DNA of 24,970 bases from positions 8,990 through 33,959 of the forward strand of contig CAMYJV010000013.1 of NCBI GenBank assembly GCA_947258805.1, read 5' to 3'. The notes below the pieces were generated by a model that saw only the letters and a program-made list of their open reading frames with translations, did no database searches and was not told the DNA's origin. Each line of letters opens with the position of its first letter. Position 1 is the first letter of the stretch. This document shows, piece after piece, positions 15,580-22,121 of the stretch. A program made the position numbers and the translations under genes. Source of the stretch: an uncultured Gammaproteobacteria bacterium (lineage in GTDB: Bacteria; Pseudomonadota; Gammaproteobacteria; GCA-2729495).

Positions 15580-16203
15580 TTATAGGCGGAACAGGAACTC
15601 CTGCATGCCGTTGCCCAGCAGCATGGCGCGCTCGGTGGTATAGGCGGGAAGGCAGAGGCGCAGGTCTTCTGGCGTGTAACGCGGCGCATCGCGCATTTGT
15701 ATGCACGACGATACGTTGACCAGGCTGCCGTCAACGGCCGGCACATAGTGGCCGGGCTCAACAGGCATCCGGGGCTCGGCGTAGTAGATCAGCGCATGCA
15801 CCAGCGTGCCCGGCCGGGAACGCTCCGCAACCTGCGCCATCAGCATGCGCAGCGCTTCACGATTGAGGTAGTTCAGCGTGTCCCAGCACAGTACCAGGTC
15901 GACCGGCTCGGAGAGCCGGGCCGGCAACGCGCCCTCGGCCACGTGTTGCAAGGCTTCGCGGTCCAGGTCGCGGTTCAGCAACTCCAGTTCCTGGCCAACC
16001 TCCGCAATTTCCACCCGGCAACGGTGCCCGCCGAGCAGGGAAATAACCTGGGGACACACCTTGCCGAGGTCAAGCACGACCCAACGCTGGTCTTCCGGTA
16101 CGCCTTCGATCAGGCCGCTGAACAGGGGCGCATTAAAAGGCTCGGACCCCGCAACCGGGTCGCGTGAGGTAGACCGGGCAAGCGACCCGATCATGCCGAG
16201 CAC
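15580..16203 (-). CDS. Methyltransferase-like protein with degenerate SAM motif
   Basis: The 207-residue protein has a class I methyltransferase layout: WVVLDLGKVCPQVISLL at the motif I position (about 41-57), an acidic second strand (RVEIAEV), and DLVLCWDTLNYLN at motif IV (about 102-114), followed by a helical AQVAERSRPGTLVHALIYY. Motif I lacks the usual GxG glycines, so SAM binding may be altered or lost. It starts 34 nt after the bactofilin stop on the same strand, so the two are probably one operon. No substrate can be proposed. An alternative start is Met4 (16194). Confidence 0.7.
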   Translation of the reverse strand: MLGMIGSLARSTSRDPVAGSEPFNAPLFSGLIEGVPEDQRWVVLDLGKVCPQVISLLGGHRCRVEIAEVGQELELLNRDLDREALQHVAEGALPARLSEPVDLVLCWDTLNYLNREALRMLMAQVAERSRPGTLVHALIYYAEPRMPVEPGHYVPAVDGSLVNVSSCIQMRDAPRYTPEDLRLCLPAYTTERAMLLGNGMQEFLFRL

Positions 16204-16237
16204 TCACCAACGGGAGACTTCACCTTTGCTGTCCGGA

Positions 16238-16816
16238 CTAGCTCTTGGCGACCACTGCAGGATCGGCACTGGCGGCTTTTGAACTGGCAATGGGTGTCGG
16301 CTGCGACGAGGACTTGCCGTTGGCCGCCTTCGGATTCCCACTCGGCGCATGTGTCGATTCGCCGAGAGCAGACTTCACTGCCTCCGGATCCATTTCAATG
16401 GAACCTTTGAAACGCGCGCCGTCTTCGAGACTGACACGAGGCGAAATGACGTTACCCTGCACCTTGGCCGACTTGCGAATGCTGATGTGCTCTGCGCCGT
16501 AAAGATCGCCCTCGACCGAACCTTCCACGTCGACGGACTTGGCGTACACGTCTGCCCGAATCTTGCCTTCCTGCCCAATCGTCACAGTGTTGTTGTTTAA
16601 ACGGACCGTGCCGTTCACTTCGCCTTCGATTCGCAGGTCTTCGTCACCCTGGAGGTCACCGTTAATACGAATCGAACGCCCGATGGCTGCGACACCCTGA
16701 TTTACGCTGCTAGATGCCATGACCGGCTCCTTTTTGTCTGAGTTGCTCCAGCCACCCTGCTGGCCGTGTTCTTCCCTGCCCCCGTCGGGCGAATCCTTCT
16801 TGCCACGTTCAAACAT
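16238..16816 (-). CDS. Bactofilin (polymer-forming cytoskeletal protein)
   Basis: The 192-residue protein has a central bactofilin domain (about 45-145), recognisable by beta-helix repeats such as GRSIRINGDLQGDEDLRIEG, VEGSVEGDLYG and ISPRVSLEDGARFKGSIEM. Unstructured tails flank it: a charged N-tail with many Gly, Lys and Asp, and a C-tail rich in Ser, Ala and Pro. Bactofilins polymerise without nucleotide into membrane-associated filaments that place cell-wall enzymes or stalk and polar factors. A GGAGG ribosome-binding site precedes ATG 16816. It is the first gene of a two-gene unit with the methyltransferase-like gene and is divergent from the copper operon. Confidence 0.92.
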   Translation of the reverse strand: MFERGKKDSPDGGREEHGQQGGWSNSDKKEPVMASSSVNQGVAAIGRSIRINGDLQGDEDLRIEGEVNGTVRLNNNTVTIGQEGKIRADVYAKSVDVEGSVEGDLYGAEHISIRKSAKVQGNVISPRVSLEDGARFKGSIEMDPEAVKSALGESTHAPSGNPKAANGKSSSQPTPIASSKAASADPAVVAKS

Positions 16817-16981
16817 GACGCTCCCTCCTGGTTGTCGATGCGACGTCTTGTTATCGGCCCCGCCGGGGCGCTTTCTTTGTCCCGCTTTCGGTCTCCGGCC
16901 AGCCCGTTTTTTCTAACGATGTTGGGCCGTTAGCGGACATATTACCAAGAGTCGGCATGATTTGGGCATACCCCGCCAACC

Positions 16982-17017
16982 GGGCTCCCGGCGCCAAAAA
17001 TGCCGGCCCGGGAGCCC
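16982..17017 (+). other. Hairpin in the copper operon upstream region
   Basis: GGGCTCCCGG (16982-16991) and CCGGGAGCCC (17008-17017) pair perfectly over 10 bp around a 16-nt loop. No T run follows on either strand, so it is not a standard terminator. If transcription starts upstream, it would be the first of two stable hairpins in the copL leader. No CueR- or CopR-type box or confident promoter was seen in the rest of 16817-17107. Confidence 0.45.
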
Positions 17018-17068
17018 CCTTCAGGCCAGCCCGGGGGGGCCACGCAAGGCGCTGATTGCGGCACTGGC

Positions 17069-17099
17069 CCTTGCGGCCAGGGGCCGCCCCTGCGTAAGG
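17069..17099 (+). promoter_or_regulatory. Hairpin sequestering the copL ribosome-binding site
   Basis: CCTTGCG (17069-17075) pairs with CGTAAGG (17093-17099, one G-U) and CAGGGG (17078-17083) with CCCCTG (17087-17092), with a 2-nt bulge and 3-nt loop: 13 bp in all. The AAGG at 17096-17099 is the only Shine-Dalgarno-like sequence for ATG 17108 and lies within the stem. The same dyad could alternatively be a DNA operator. Confidence 0.5.
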
Positions 17100-17107
17100 T
17101 TCAGGCC

Positions 17108-17482
17108 ATGCTCGTTGCCCGCCACACCGCCTTTTGCTGCGTCGCTCTAGCCTTGCTGCTTGGCGGCCTCCCCAGCCTCGGGGCGGCGGCCCATCAAGCT
17201 CCGACCCCGTGTCATTCCGATACGGATGCGCCAGGTCTGCACGACGCCGATTGCGCGCTGGGCTGCGAGTCCAACCCGGCGCCTGATTTGCCGACTCTGG
17301 ATTGGGCGCCCGCCAGCACCCGGCTCGGCGACGACGAAAGCCAGGACCCCATAGCCCTGAGCCCCGCCTGCCGGCTGCAGTTTGCGGCGACACCTGTCGC
17401 TGTCACGTCCATCAGGCCACGGGCCCCACCCTGTCTTGATGCCGCCACGCCCGTGGCCCGTCACGACATTCTCCGCGATTAA
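17108..17482 (+). CDS. copL: CopL-like small metal-binding regulatory protein
   Basis: The 124-residue protein has a signal peptide (about 1-28) and a mature N-terminus with Cys and His suited to copper (HQAPTPCHSD, GLHDADCALGC). A Pro- and Ala-rich remainder carries few other features. Size, composition and the position directly before copA and copB match the CopL proteins of Xanthomonas-type copLAB operons, where copL is needed for copper-inducible expression. The frame is open from 17000, but the signal peptide sets ATG 17108. Its ribosome-binding site is inside the hairpin 17069-17099, so expression is probably controlled at translation. Assignment rests on context plus metal ligands, since the family is poorly conserved. 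Confidence 0.68.
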   Translation: MLVARHTAFCCVALALLLGGLPSLGAAAHQAPTPCHSDTDAPGLHDADCALGCESNPAPDLPTLDWAPASTRLGDDESQDPIALSPACRLQFAATPVAVTSIRPRAPPCLDAATPVARHDILRD

Positions 17483-17565
17483 CCTGCCGTCCGCCTGACC
17501 GGCCATGCCGGTTCTCCCGGGGTGCTGGGATGCGCCCGGATATTCATGACGACAGGACTCTCAAA

Positions 17566-19272
17566 ATGATTTCTCGACGCAGATTGCTGCAGGCTGCCCC
17601 CCGTGCCGGCGCCCTGCTGGCCACACAAGCTTTGCTGCCCGCGTGGGCACTGACCGGTAACGCAGGCGCACCCCGGCGCGAGTTCGATCTCGCTATCCGT
17701 CGGCAGGCACTGAATATCGACGGGCGCGCGGCTCGTACCGTCAGCGTGAACGGCACAGTCCCGGGGCCACTGCTGCGCATGCGCGAAGGCGACGATATCG
17801 TCCTTCGCGTCCACAACGAACTGGACGAAGACAGTTCCCTGCACTGGCACGGCATCTTGCTGCCGCCGGAGATGGATGGCGTACCTGGCATCAGTTTTCC
17901 CGGCATCCAGCCGGGCGCAAGCTATGAGTATCGCTTCCGCGCGCAGCAGAACGGCACCTACTGGTATCACAGCCACTCTGGATTCCAGGAACAGCTGGGC
18001 GTATATGCGCCGCTGATTGTTGACCCTGCGGGGGCAGAGCCAGTGCCAACGGATCGCGAACTGGTGATCGTACTATCGGACTGGAGTTTTGAAGACCCCG
18101 CGCGCGTCTACGCGAAACTGAAAAAATACGGGGAGTACTACAACCGCCGGCAGCCCACCCTGGCCGATCTGCGCGACCGCACTGATCAGGGTGAATGGGA
18201 ACGCATGCGCATGGCGCGCAGTGACATCGCCGACGTGACCGGCGTCACCTATACCTACCTGTTGAACGGGCACGGGCCCACCGACGGCTGGACCGGCCTG
18301 TTCCAGCCCGGCGAACGGGTCCGGCTGCGCGTGATCAACGCATCGGCCATGACTTATTTCAACCTGCGCATCCCCGGCCTGCCCATGACGGTGATCCAGG
18401 CCGACGGCCAGAATGTGGCGCCGGTGACCGTTGACGAAGTGCAGATTGCGGTGGCCGAGACCCTAGACCTGGTCGTCGAACCCGGACCGGACCGCGCGTA
18501 CGCGATCGTGGCCGAAGCCATGGACCGTTCCGGCATGGCGATCGGGCAGTTGACCCCGTCGCCGGAGTTGCGCGCCGAAGTGCCGCCACTGCGCCCGCCG
18601 CCGGAACGCACCATGGCCGATATGGGCCACGGGGGCATGGATCACTCGCAGCACGCTGGTATGGATCACGCGGCGATGGGACACATCTCCCCGGCAAATA
18701 GCGTGTCGAAAACGCCAGTCAGTCCGCCGTCCTGGAAGCCCAGGAAAAGCGCCGGCGTCGCGAACGTGGTGACCTCACCCGTCAGCCGCATCGGCGAACC
18801 CGGCACCGGCCTGGCCGGGCTCGATCACCGCGTGCTGACCTACGCCGACCTGCGCGCGCGCGAGGCCTTCTACGATCAGCGCGAGCCAACTCGCGAAATC
18901 TGGCTGCAGCTGACCGGCAACATGGACCGCTACATGTGGTCTTTCGACGGCCAGAACCTCTCCGACCGCATGGAACCCGTGCGCATGGCGCACGGCGAAC
19001 GGCTGCGGCTGGTGTTCATCAACCACACGATGATGGAACACCCGATACACCTGCACGGCATGTGGATGGAACTCGAGAACGGCCAGACGCCGCGGCCGCG
19101 CAAGCACACGGTGAGTGTGAAACCAGCGGAACGGCTCTCGGTGCTGGTGTCCGCCGACGCGCCGGGCAGCTGGGCCTTCCACTGCCACCTGCTTCTGCAC
19201 ATGAAAGCGGGGATGATGCGCACGGTCGTCGTCAGCGAGCCTGCCGGGGGGGTGAGCGATGGTCCCGCGTGA
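17566..19272 (+). CDS. copA: CopA-type multicopper oxidase, copper resistance
   Basis: The 568-residue periplasmic oxidase starts with a Tat signal (SRRRLLQ at 3-9), as expected for a cofactor-loaded enzyme. Three cupredoxin domains carry the full copper ligand set: HWHG (93-96), HSHSGFQ (135-141), HPIHLHG (492-498) and HCHLLLHM (539-546, with C540 as the type 1 ligand). A Met- and His-rich insert, MDHSQHAGMDHAAMGH, near residue 370 is typical of copper-binding CopA/PcoA. It probably oxidises Cu(I) to less toxic Cu(II). AGGA lies 9 nt before ATG 17566; an in-frame ATG at 17530 is an alternative. It overlaps copB by 14 nt. Confidence 0.94.
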   Translation: MISRRRLLQAAPRAGALLATQALLPAWALTGNAGAPRREFDLAIRRQALNIDGRAARTVSVNGTVPGPLLRMREGDDIVLRVHNELDEDSSLHWHGILLPPEMDGVPGISFPGIQPGASYEYRFRAQQNGTYWYHSHSGFQEQLGVYAPLIVDPAGAEPVPTDRELVIVLSDWSFEDPARVYAKLKKYGEYYNRRQPTLADLRDRTDQGEWERMRMARSDIADVTGVTYTYLLNGHGPTDGWTGLFQPGERVRLRVINASAMTYFNLRIPGLPMTVIQADGQNVAPVTVDEVQIAVAETLDLVVEPGPDRAYAIVAEAMDRSGMAIGQLTPSPELRAEVPPLRPPPERTMADMGHGGMDHSQHAGMDHAAMGHISPANSVSKTPVSPPSWKPRKSAGVANVVTSPVSRIGEPGTGLAGLDHRVLTYADLRAREAFYDQREPTREIWLQLTGNMDRYMWSFDGQNLSDRMEPVRMAHGERLRLVFINHTMMEHPIHLHGMWMELENGQTPRPRKHTVSVKPAERLSVLVSADAPGSWAFHCHLLLHMKAGMMRTVVVSEPAGGVSDGPA

Positions 19273-19987
19273 CTTACGACGGTGGCATCTTGCCATCGCA
19301 CTGCTGGTGCTAGTCGCCGTTGACGCTGCCGCTACGGACATGGGCATGGGGGCACCACCAGTCATCACCTATTTTTCTGCCGATCGCCTCGAAGCGCAGG
19401 TGCGCGATGGTAACGATGCGTTCGTGTGGGACGCAGAGGGCTGGGTCGGCCGCGATCTGAACAAGCTCTGGTTCAAGACCCAGGGCGAGTACGACGATGA
19501 CGAAGGGCTCGAACGCGCGGAGCTGCAGCTGCTCTTCAGCCGCGCAATGCTGCCTTTCTGGGATCTGCAGCTCGGACTGCGCCACGACCTCAGACCGAAT
19601 CCGTCGAAGAGCTACGCGGTGGTGGCAATGGAAGGACTAGCTCCGTACCGAATCGACGTCGAAGCCTCCGCCTTCGTCAGCGAAGACGGGGACCCGTCAG
19701 CCCGCCTCGAACTGGAGTACGACCTGCACTTCACCCAACGCTGGATCCTGCAGCCGCGAGCGGAGCTGGATGTCGCGTTCACCCAGGTCTCTGAACTCAA
19801 CGTGGGCCGGGGGCCCAGCAAGCTGGAAACTGGCTTACGATTGCGCTACCAGGTACTGCCGGAGTTCGCGCCGTACCTGGGCCTGAGCTACGAATCGGCC
19901 CTGGGCGACACGCGGGGCCTGCTCAGCGACGCGGGGGAAGACCGCAGCAGCTGGGGACTCGTGCTCGGCCTGACGGCATGGTTCTGA
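19259..19987 (+). CDS. copB: CopB-type outer-membrane copper resistance protein
   Basis: The 242-residue protein has a signal peptide (about 1-25) and then the CopB family beta-barrel. FVWDAEGWVGRDLNKLWFKTQGE, the family's hallmark, lies near residue 55; it continues through LRHDLRPNP and ends in LGLTAWF, a C-terminal Phe signature for BAM insertion. CopB is thought to act with CopA in sequestering or exporting copper across the outer membrane. Unlike many CopB proteins it lacks a long Met- and His-rich N-terminal extension; only MGMG remains. It starts within the copA end (14-nt overlap) and is followed by the peroxidase gene 14 nt later, so all belong to one unit. Confidence 0.9.
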   Translation: MVPRDLRRWHLAIALLVLVAVDAAATDMGMGAPPVITYFSADRLEAQVRDGNDAFVWDAEGWVGRDLNKLWFKTQGEYDDDEGLERAELQLLFSRAMLPFWDLQLGLRHDLRPNPSKSYAVVAMEGLAPYRIDVEASAFVSEDGDPSARLELEYDLHFTQRWILQPRAELDVAFTQVSELNVGRGPSKLETGLRLRYQVLPEFAPYLGLSYESALGDTRGLLSDAGEDRSSWGLVLGLTAWF

Positions 19988-20001
19988 CAAATGGAGTGAA
20001 C

Positions 20002-20466
20002 ATGGCCCACTTGTATGATTTTGACGTGTGGCTCAACAACGGAGAAATTCTCAAACTGGGTGACCTGCAGGGCAGGAAGGTATTGCTGGTGAACACCGCC
20101 AGCAAATGTGGCTTCACGCCCCAGTATGCAGAGTTGCAGACATTATTCGAAGAACAGGCCGACAAGCTGGCAGTCATCGGCTTTCCCTGCAACCAGTTCG
20201 GTGCCCAGGAGCCGGGGTCCGACGAGGATATTGAATCTTTTTGTCAGTTGAACTACGGAGTGAGCTTTCCGTTGTCAAAAAAGCTCGAGGTCAACGGCAA
20301 ACAGGCCGACCCGCTTTTTCAATACGCTGCCAAAGCCCTTCCGGGACTGCTGGGCAGTACCAGGATCAAGTGGAACTTTACCAAGTTCCTGTTTGATGAA
20401 AACGGCGAACCGATCAAGCGTTTCGCCCCCAAGGACAGCCCCGCAGCGATCGGCGAATTTCTTTAG
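20002..20466 (+). CDS. Glutathione peroxidase (Cys type)
   Basis: The 154-residue protein is a thioredoxin-fold peroxidase of the GPx family. The catalytic tetrad is present: C36 in NTASKCGFTPQY, Q65? in FPCNQFG (61-67), and W124 and N125 in KWNFTKFL. Bacterial Cys-type members usually use thioredoxin rather than glutathione to reduce H2O2 and lipid hydroperoxides. GGAG lies 5 nt before ATG 20002; an upstream in-frame codon at 19978 overlaps copB and is less likely. Being 14 nt after copB, it is probably co-expressed with the copper genes and would deal with copper-driven peroxide or lipid peroxidation. A GC-rich palindrome follows at 20470-20490. Confidence 0.92.
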   Translation: MAHLYDFDVWLNNGEILKLGDLQGRKVLLVNTASKCGFTPQYAELQTLFEEQADKLAVIGFPCNQFGAQEPGSDEDIESFCQLNYGVSFPLSKKLEVNGKQADPLFQYAAKALPGLLGSTRIKWNFTKFLFDENGEPIKRFAPKDSPAAIGEFL

Positions 20467-20469
20467 CAA

Positions 20470-20490
20470 GCCGCGGACTGACGCCGCGGC
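20470..20490. terminator. GC-rich hairpin between convergent genes
   Basis: GCCGCGG (20470-20476) and CCGCGGC (20484-20490) pair with a 7-nt loop, starting 3 nt after the peroxidase stop and ending 4 nt before the stop of the minus-strand RRM gene. No T run follows on either strand, but its position suggests a shared mRNA 3' end. Confidence 0.45.
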
Positions 20491-20494
20491 AAAC

Positions 20495-20770
20495 TCACCG
20501 CTGCATCCGTTCCGGCTTCCTGTCCACGGCCACGCGAATCACGCGACCGCCCACACTGCTCCCGTCCAGCGCATCGATCGCCGCGCCGGTCTCCAGCTCA
20601 TCCAGACTGACAAAGCCGAAGCCACGGCAACACCCGGTCATGATGTCCGTCGCCAACCTGACGGATCGCACCGCACCGTGGGGCGAAAACACGCTACTCA
20701 ATCCCTCGGCGGTCATACGCGGCGAAAGATTCCGCACCACCAGCTTCGTCGTAACATTAGGCTTATTCAT
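20495..20770 (-). CDS. Single-RRM RNA-binding protein
   Basis: The 91-residue protein is a complete RNA recognition motif and little else. RNP2 is KLVVRNLSP (about 9-17) and RNP1 is CRGFGFVSL (about 48-56), with the aromatic RNA-stacking Phe residues present. The C-terminus is a short basic tail (VDRKPERMQR). Bacterial RRM proteins are small RNA-binding proteins, often cold-regulated in cyanobacteria; the role in proteobacteria is not settled. It follows the small basic protein gene by 33 nt on the same strand, so the two are probably one operon. Confidence 0.9.
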   Translation of the reverse strand: MNKPNVTTKLVVRNLSPRMTAEGLSSVFSPHGAVRSVRLATDIMTGCCRGFGFVSLDELETGAAIDALDGSSVGGRVIRVAVDRKPERMQR

Positions 20771-20803
20771 TCACGTCGCCGACTTGCGTTTCCTCTTAAG
20801 GGC

Positions 20804-20992
20804 CTAGTCTTGCTGGACCTCGGGTTCAGGATCTCCCGCAACCTCTGGGTTCGCACTGCCCGATTCTTCGTCTGGGTCTTGTGACTTGAGGGACTTCCTG
20901 AGAGCTTTCTTCTCGGCCTTTTCCCGACGCTTTTCTGCCTTGGCGACCTCACGTTGTCGCTTCGCATGAGTCTGCGGAGTTCGTCTTGCCAT
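20804..20992 (-). CDS. Small highly charged basic protein
   Basis: The protein has 62 residues. The first ~42 are dominated by Lys, Arg, Ala and Glu in a helical pattern (QTHAKRQREVAKAEKRREK); the last ~20 are acidic and disordered (DPDEESGSANP then EPEVQQD). There is no signal peptide. Short proteins opening with M..RTPQTHAKRQRE are found in other proteobacteria, and the composition suggests nucleic-acid binding with an acidic autoinhibitory tail. It lies just upstream of the RRM gene. An overlapping frame at 20767-20967 is discarded. Confidence 0.65.
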   Translation of the reverse strand: MARRTPQTHAKRQREVAKAEKRREKAEKKALRKSLKSQDPDEESGSANPEVAGDPEPEVQQD

Positions 20993-21054
20993 AACTTAAT
21001 TGCACGATTTGCCTTGTAATGCTCACGCTAACACAGACGCGAGGATCAAGGGTG

Positions 21055-21079
21055 AAAAGTCGCTGCACCTTCGGGTGCA
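21055..21079 (-). terminator. Weak intrinsic terminator for the leftward operon
   Basis: TGCACC (21064-21069), TTCG, GGTGCA (21074-21079) makes a 6-bp stem with a stable tetraloop. On the minus strand four T (21058-21055) follow after a short gap. It lies 70 nt beyond the last gene of the operon that enters from the right. Confidence 0.35.
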
Positions 21080-21148
21080 CCTGGGTGAGAATCCTGTCTA
21101 TACAAGCACGTACGCGTGGCACGACAGGAAGAGCAAGCCCTGGGGACG

Positions 21149-21448
21149 CTAGGCGAGTCCGCTTGTCTGGCGACGCACTTCGGCGATGGACGCGTACAGC
21201 AACCACTCCGCCCAGGCCTCGTCTGCCGGCTTTCGGGAAACCTCGTAGGCCAGGCAGGCCTCGTGCTCCCGGATCGCGCTGAAGGTCTGATCGACCAGCT
21301 TCGCGCTCGGGTTGTCGAAGCGCCAGTAGCCGAGGACGAACCAGGCGCTGCTGCGACCGAGGGGTAGCATCGTCTTCCACAAGCGACGCGCCGCCTGGCG
21401 CGCGTCCGCGATCGCCTGGCCAAATTGGTATGCGCTTGCCGGATCCAT
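21149..21448 (-). CDS. Small protein of unknown function
   Basis: The 99-residue protein has a normal residue mix, unlike the Arg- and Ser-rich overlapping frames here: LWKTMLPLGRSSAWFVLGYW, then DQTFSAIREHEACLAYEVSRKP and EAWAEWLLYASIAEVRRQ. It looks mainly helical, with one moderately hydrophobic stretch (about 28-44) and no signal peptide. ATG 21448 is preferred over a TTG at 21457; no strong ribosome-binding site is visible. It follows the lipoprotein gene by 71 nt on the same strand. I do not recognise the family. Confidence 0.5.
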   Translation of the reverse strand: MDPASAYQFGQAIADARQAARRLWKTMLPLGRSSAWFVLGYWRFDNPSAKLVDQTFSAIREHEACLAYEVSRKPADEAWAEWLLYASIAEVRRQTSGLA

Positions 21449-21519
21449 GCCCGCCAATCTGCCGGAGAACGGCCTGCCTGACTGGGAACCAGTTCACGCT
21501 GCGTGAGCACGCCGTAGAG

Positions 21520-22119
21520 TCACTCCCGGCGCGCCTGGCGGACCGGTTGCTGATCTTCCACCCGCTCGATGAAGCCGGACCAGTCGAGCCAGCTGCCGCT
21601 CCACAGGTCGTAGCTTGCGGCTCGGCCATCATCCAGGGCAATTTGTACCGAGACAGAATCAGCCGCTGCGATTCGATCGATCTGATCCAGGGACGCGCGG
21701 GCCACGAAGGATTCGTACACGGGCGTGCTCACCGGATAGGGCAACGCCTCCAAGCCCGGATTCCACGGGCGTAACGGAAAGTCCATCGGCACATCATCAA
21801 CGATCAGGACCAGATTCAGCGCCTGCGGTTGCGCTTCGTCCAGCAATGCCCGGTCTACCGTGCTGGCCATGCCGATCCAGAGATAGTGATCTCGACGGCC
21901 CATTCGATTGATATCAATCGGGCCCAGGTACGCGTAGTCCCGGCCCGCCACGGTTACGCGGTTCACAGGGCGGGCAACAACCAGGGGTTCGTACAAGGCT
22001 GCGTAAGTCAGGGCGGTGTCCGTATCGAACCATGAGTTCAGCGGCTCACGGCTCGCACAACCGTTTACCAGCAGGATCACAGCCGCCAGACCGAAGTATT
22101 TCAAAAGATTCATCCTCAT
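21520..22119 (-). CDS. Lipoprotein of unknown function, third gene of the cytochrome operon
   Basis: The product has about 200 residues. A lipoprotein signal ends at VNGCAS, with the Cys about residue 21, so it is membrane-anchored, probably in the outer membrane as the +2 residue is Ala. The mature part is a compact alpha/beta domain with several aromatic positions (RDYAYLGPIDINRMGRRDHYLWIGM and DLWSGSWLDWSGFI). No catalytic motif or family is recognised. A GTG (22122) overlaps the upstream stop by one base; ATG 22119 and 22113 are other candidates. No independent ribosome-binding site is seen, so translation is coupled to the beta-barrel gene. Confidence 0.75.
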   Translation of the reverse strand: MRMNLLKYFGLAAVILLVNGCASREPLNSWFDTDTALTYAALYEPLVVARPVNRVTVAGRDYAYLGPIDINRMGRRDHYLWIGMASTVDRALLDEAQPQALNLVLIVDDVPMDFPLRPWNPGLEALPYPVSTPVYESFVARASLDQIDRIAAADSVSVQIALDDGRAASYDLWSGSWLDWSGFIERVEDQQPVRQARRE

Positions 22120-22121
22120 CA

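Noticed and set aside
20767..20967. 66-residue minus-strand frame overlapping the small basic protein
   Set aside because: It overlaps the RRM start, is Arg- and Ser-rich without pattern, and the alternative frame has the recognisable RTPQTHAKRQRE opening.
20949..21641. 230- and 154-residue minus-strand frames around 20949-21641
   Set aside because: They are Arg-, Ser- and Pro-rich, overlap the lipoprotein and small genes and span the terminator at 21055-21079; the 99-residue frame has better composition.
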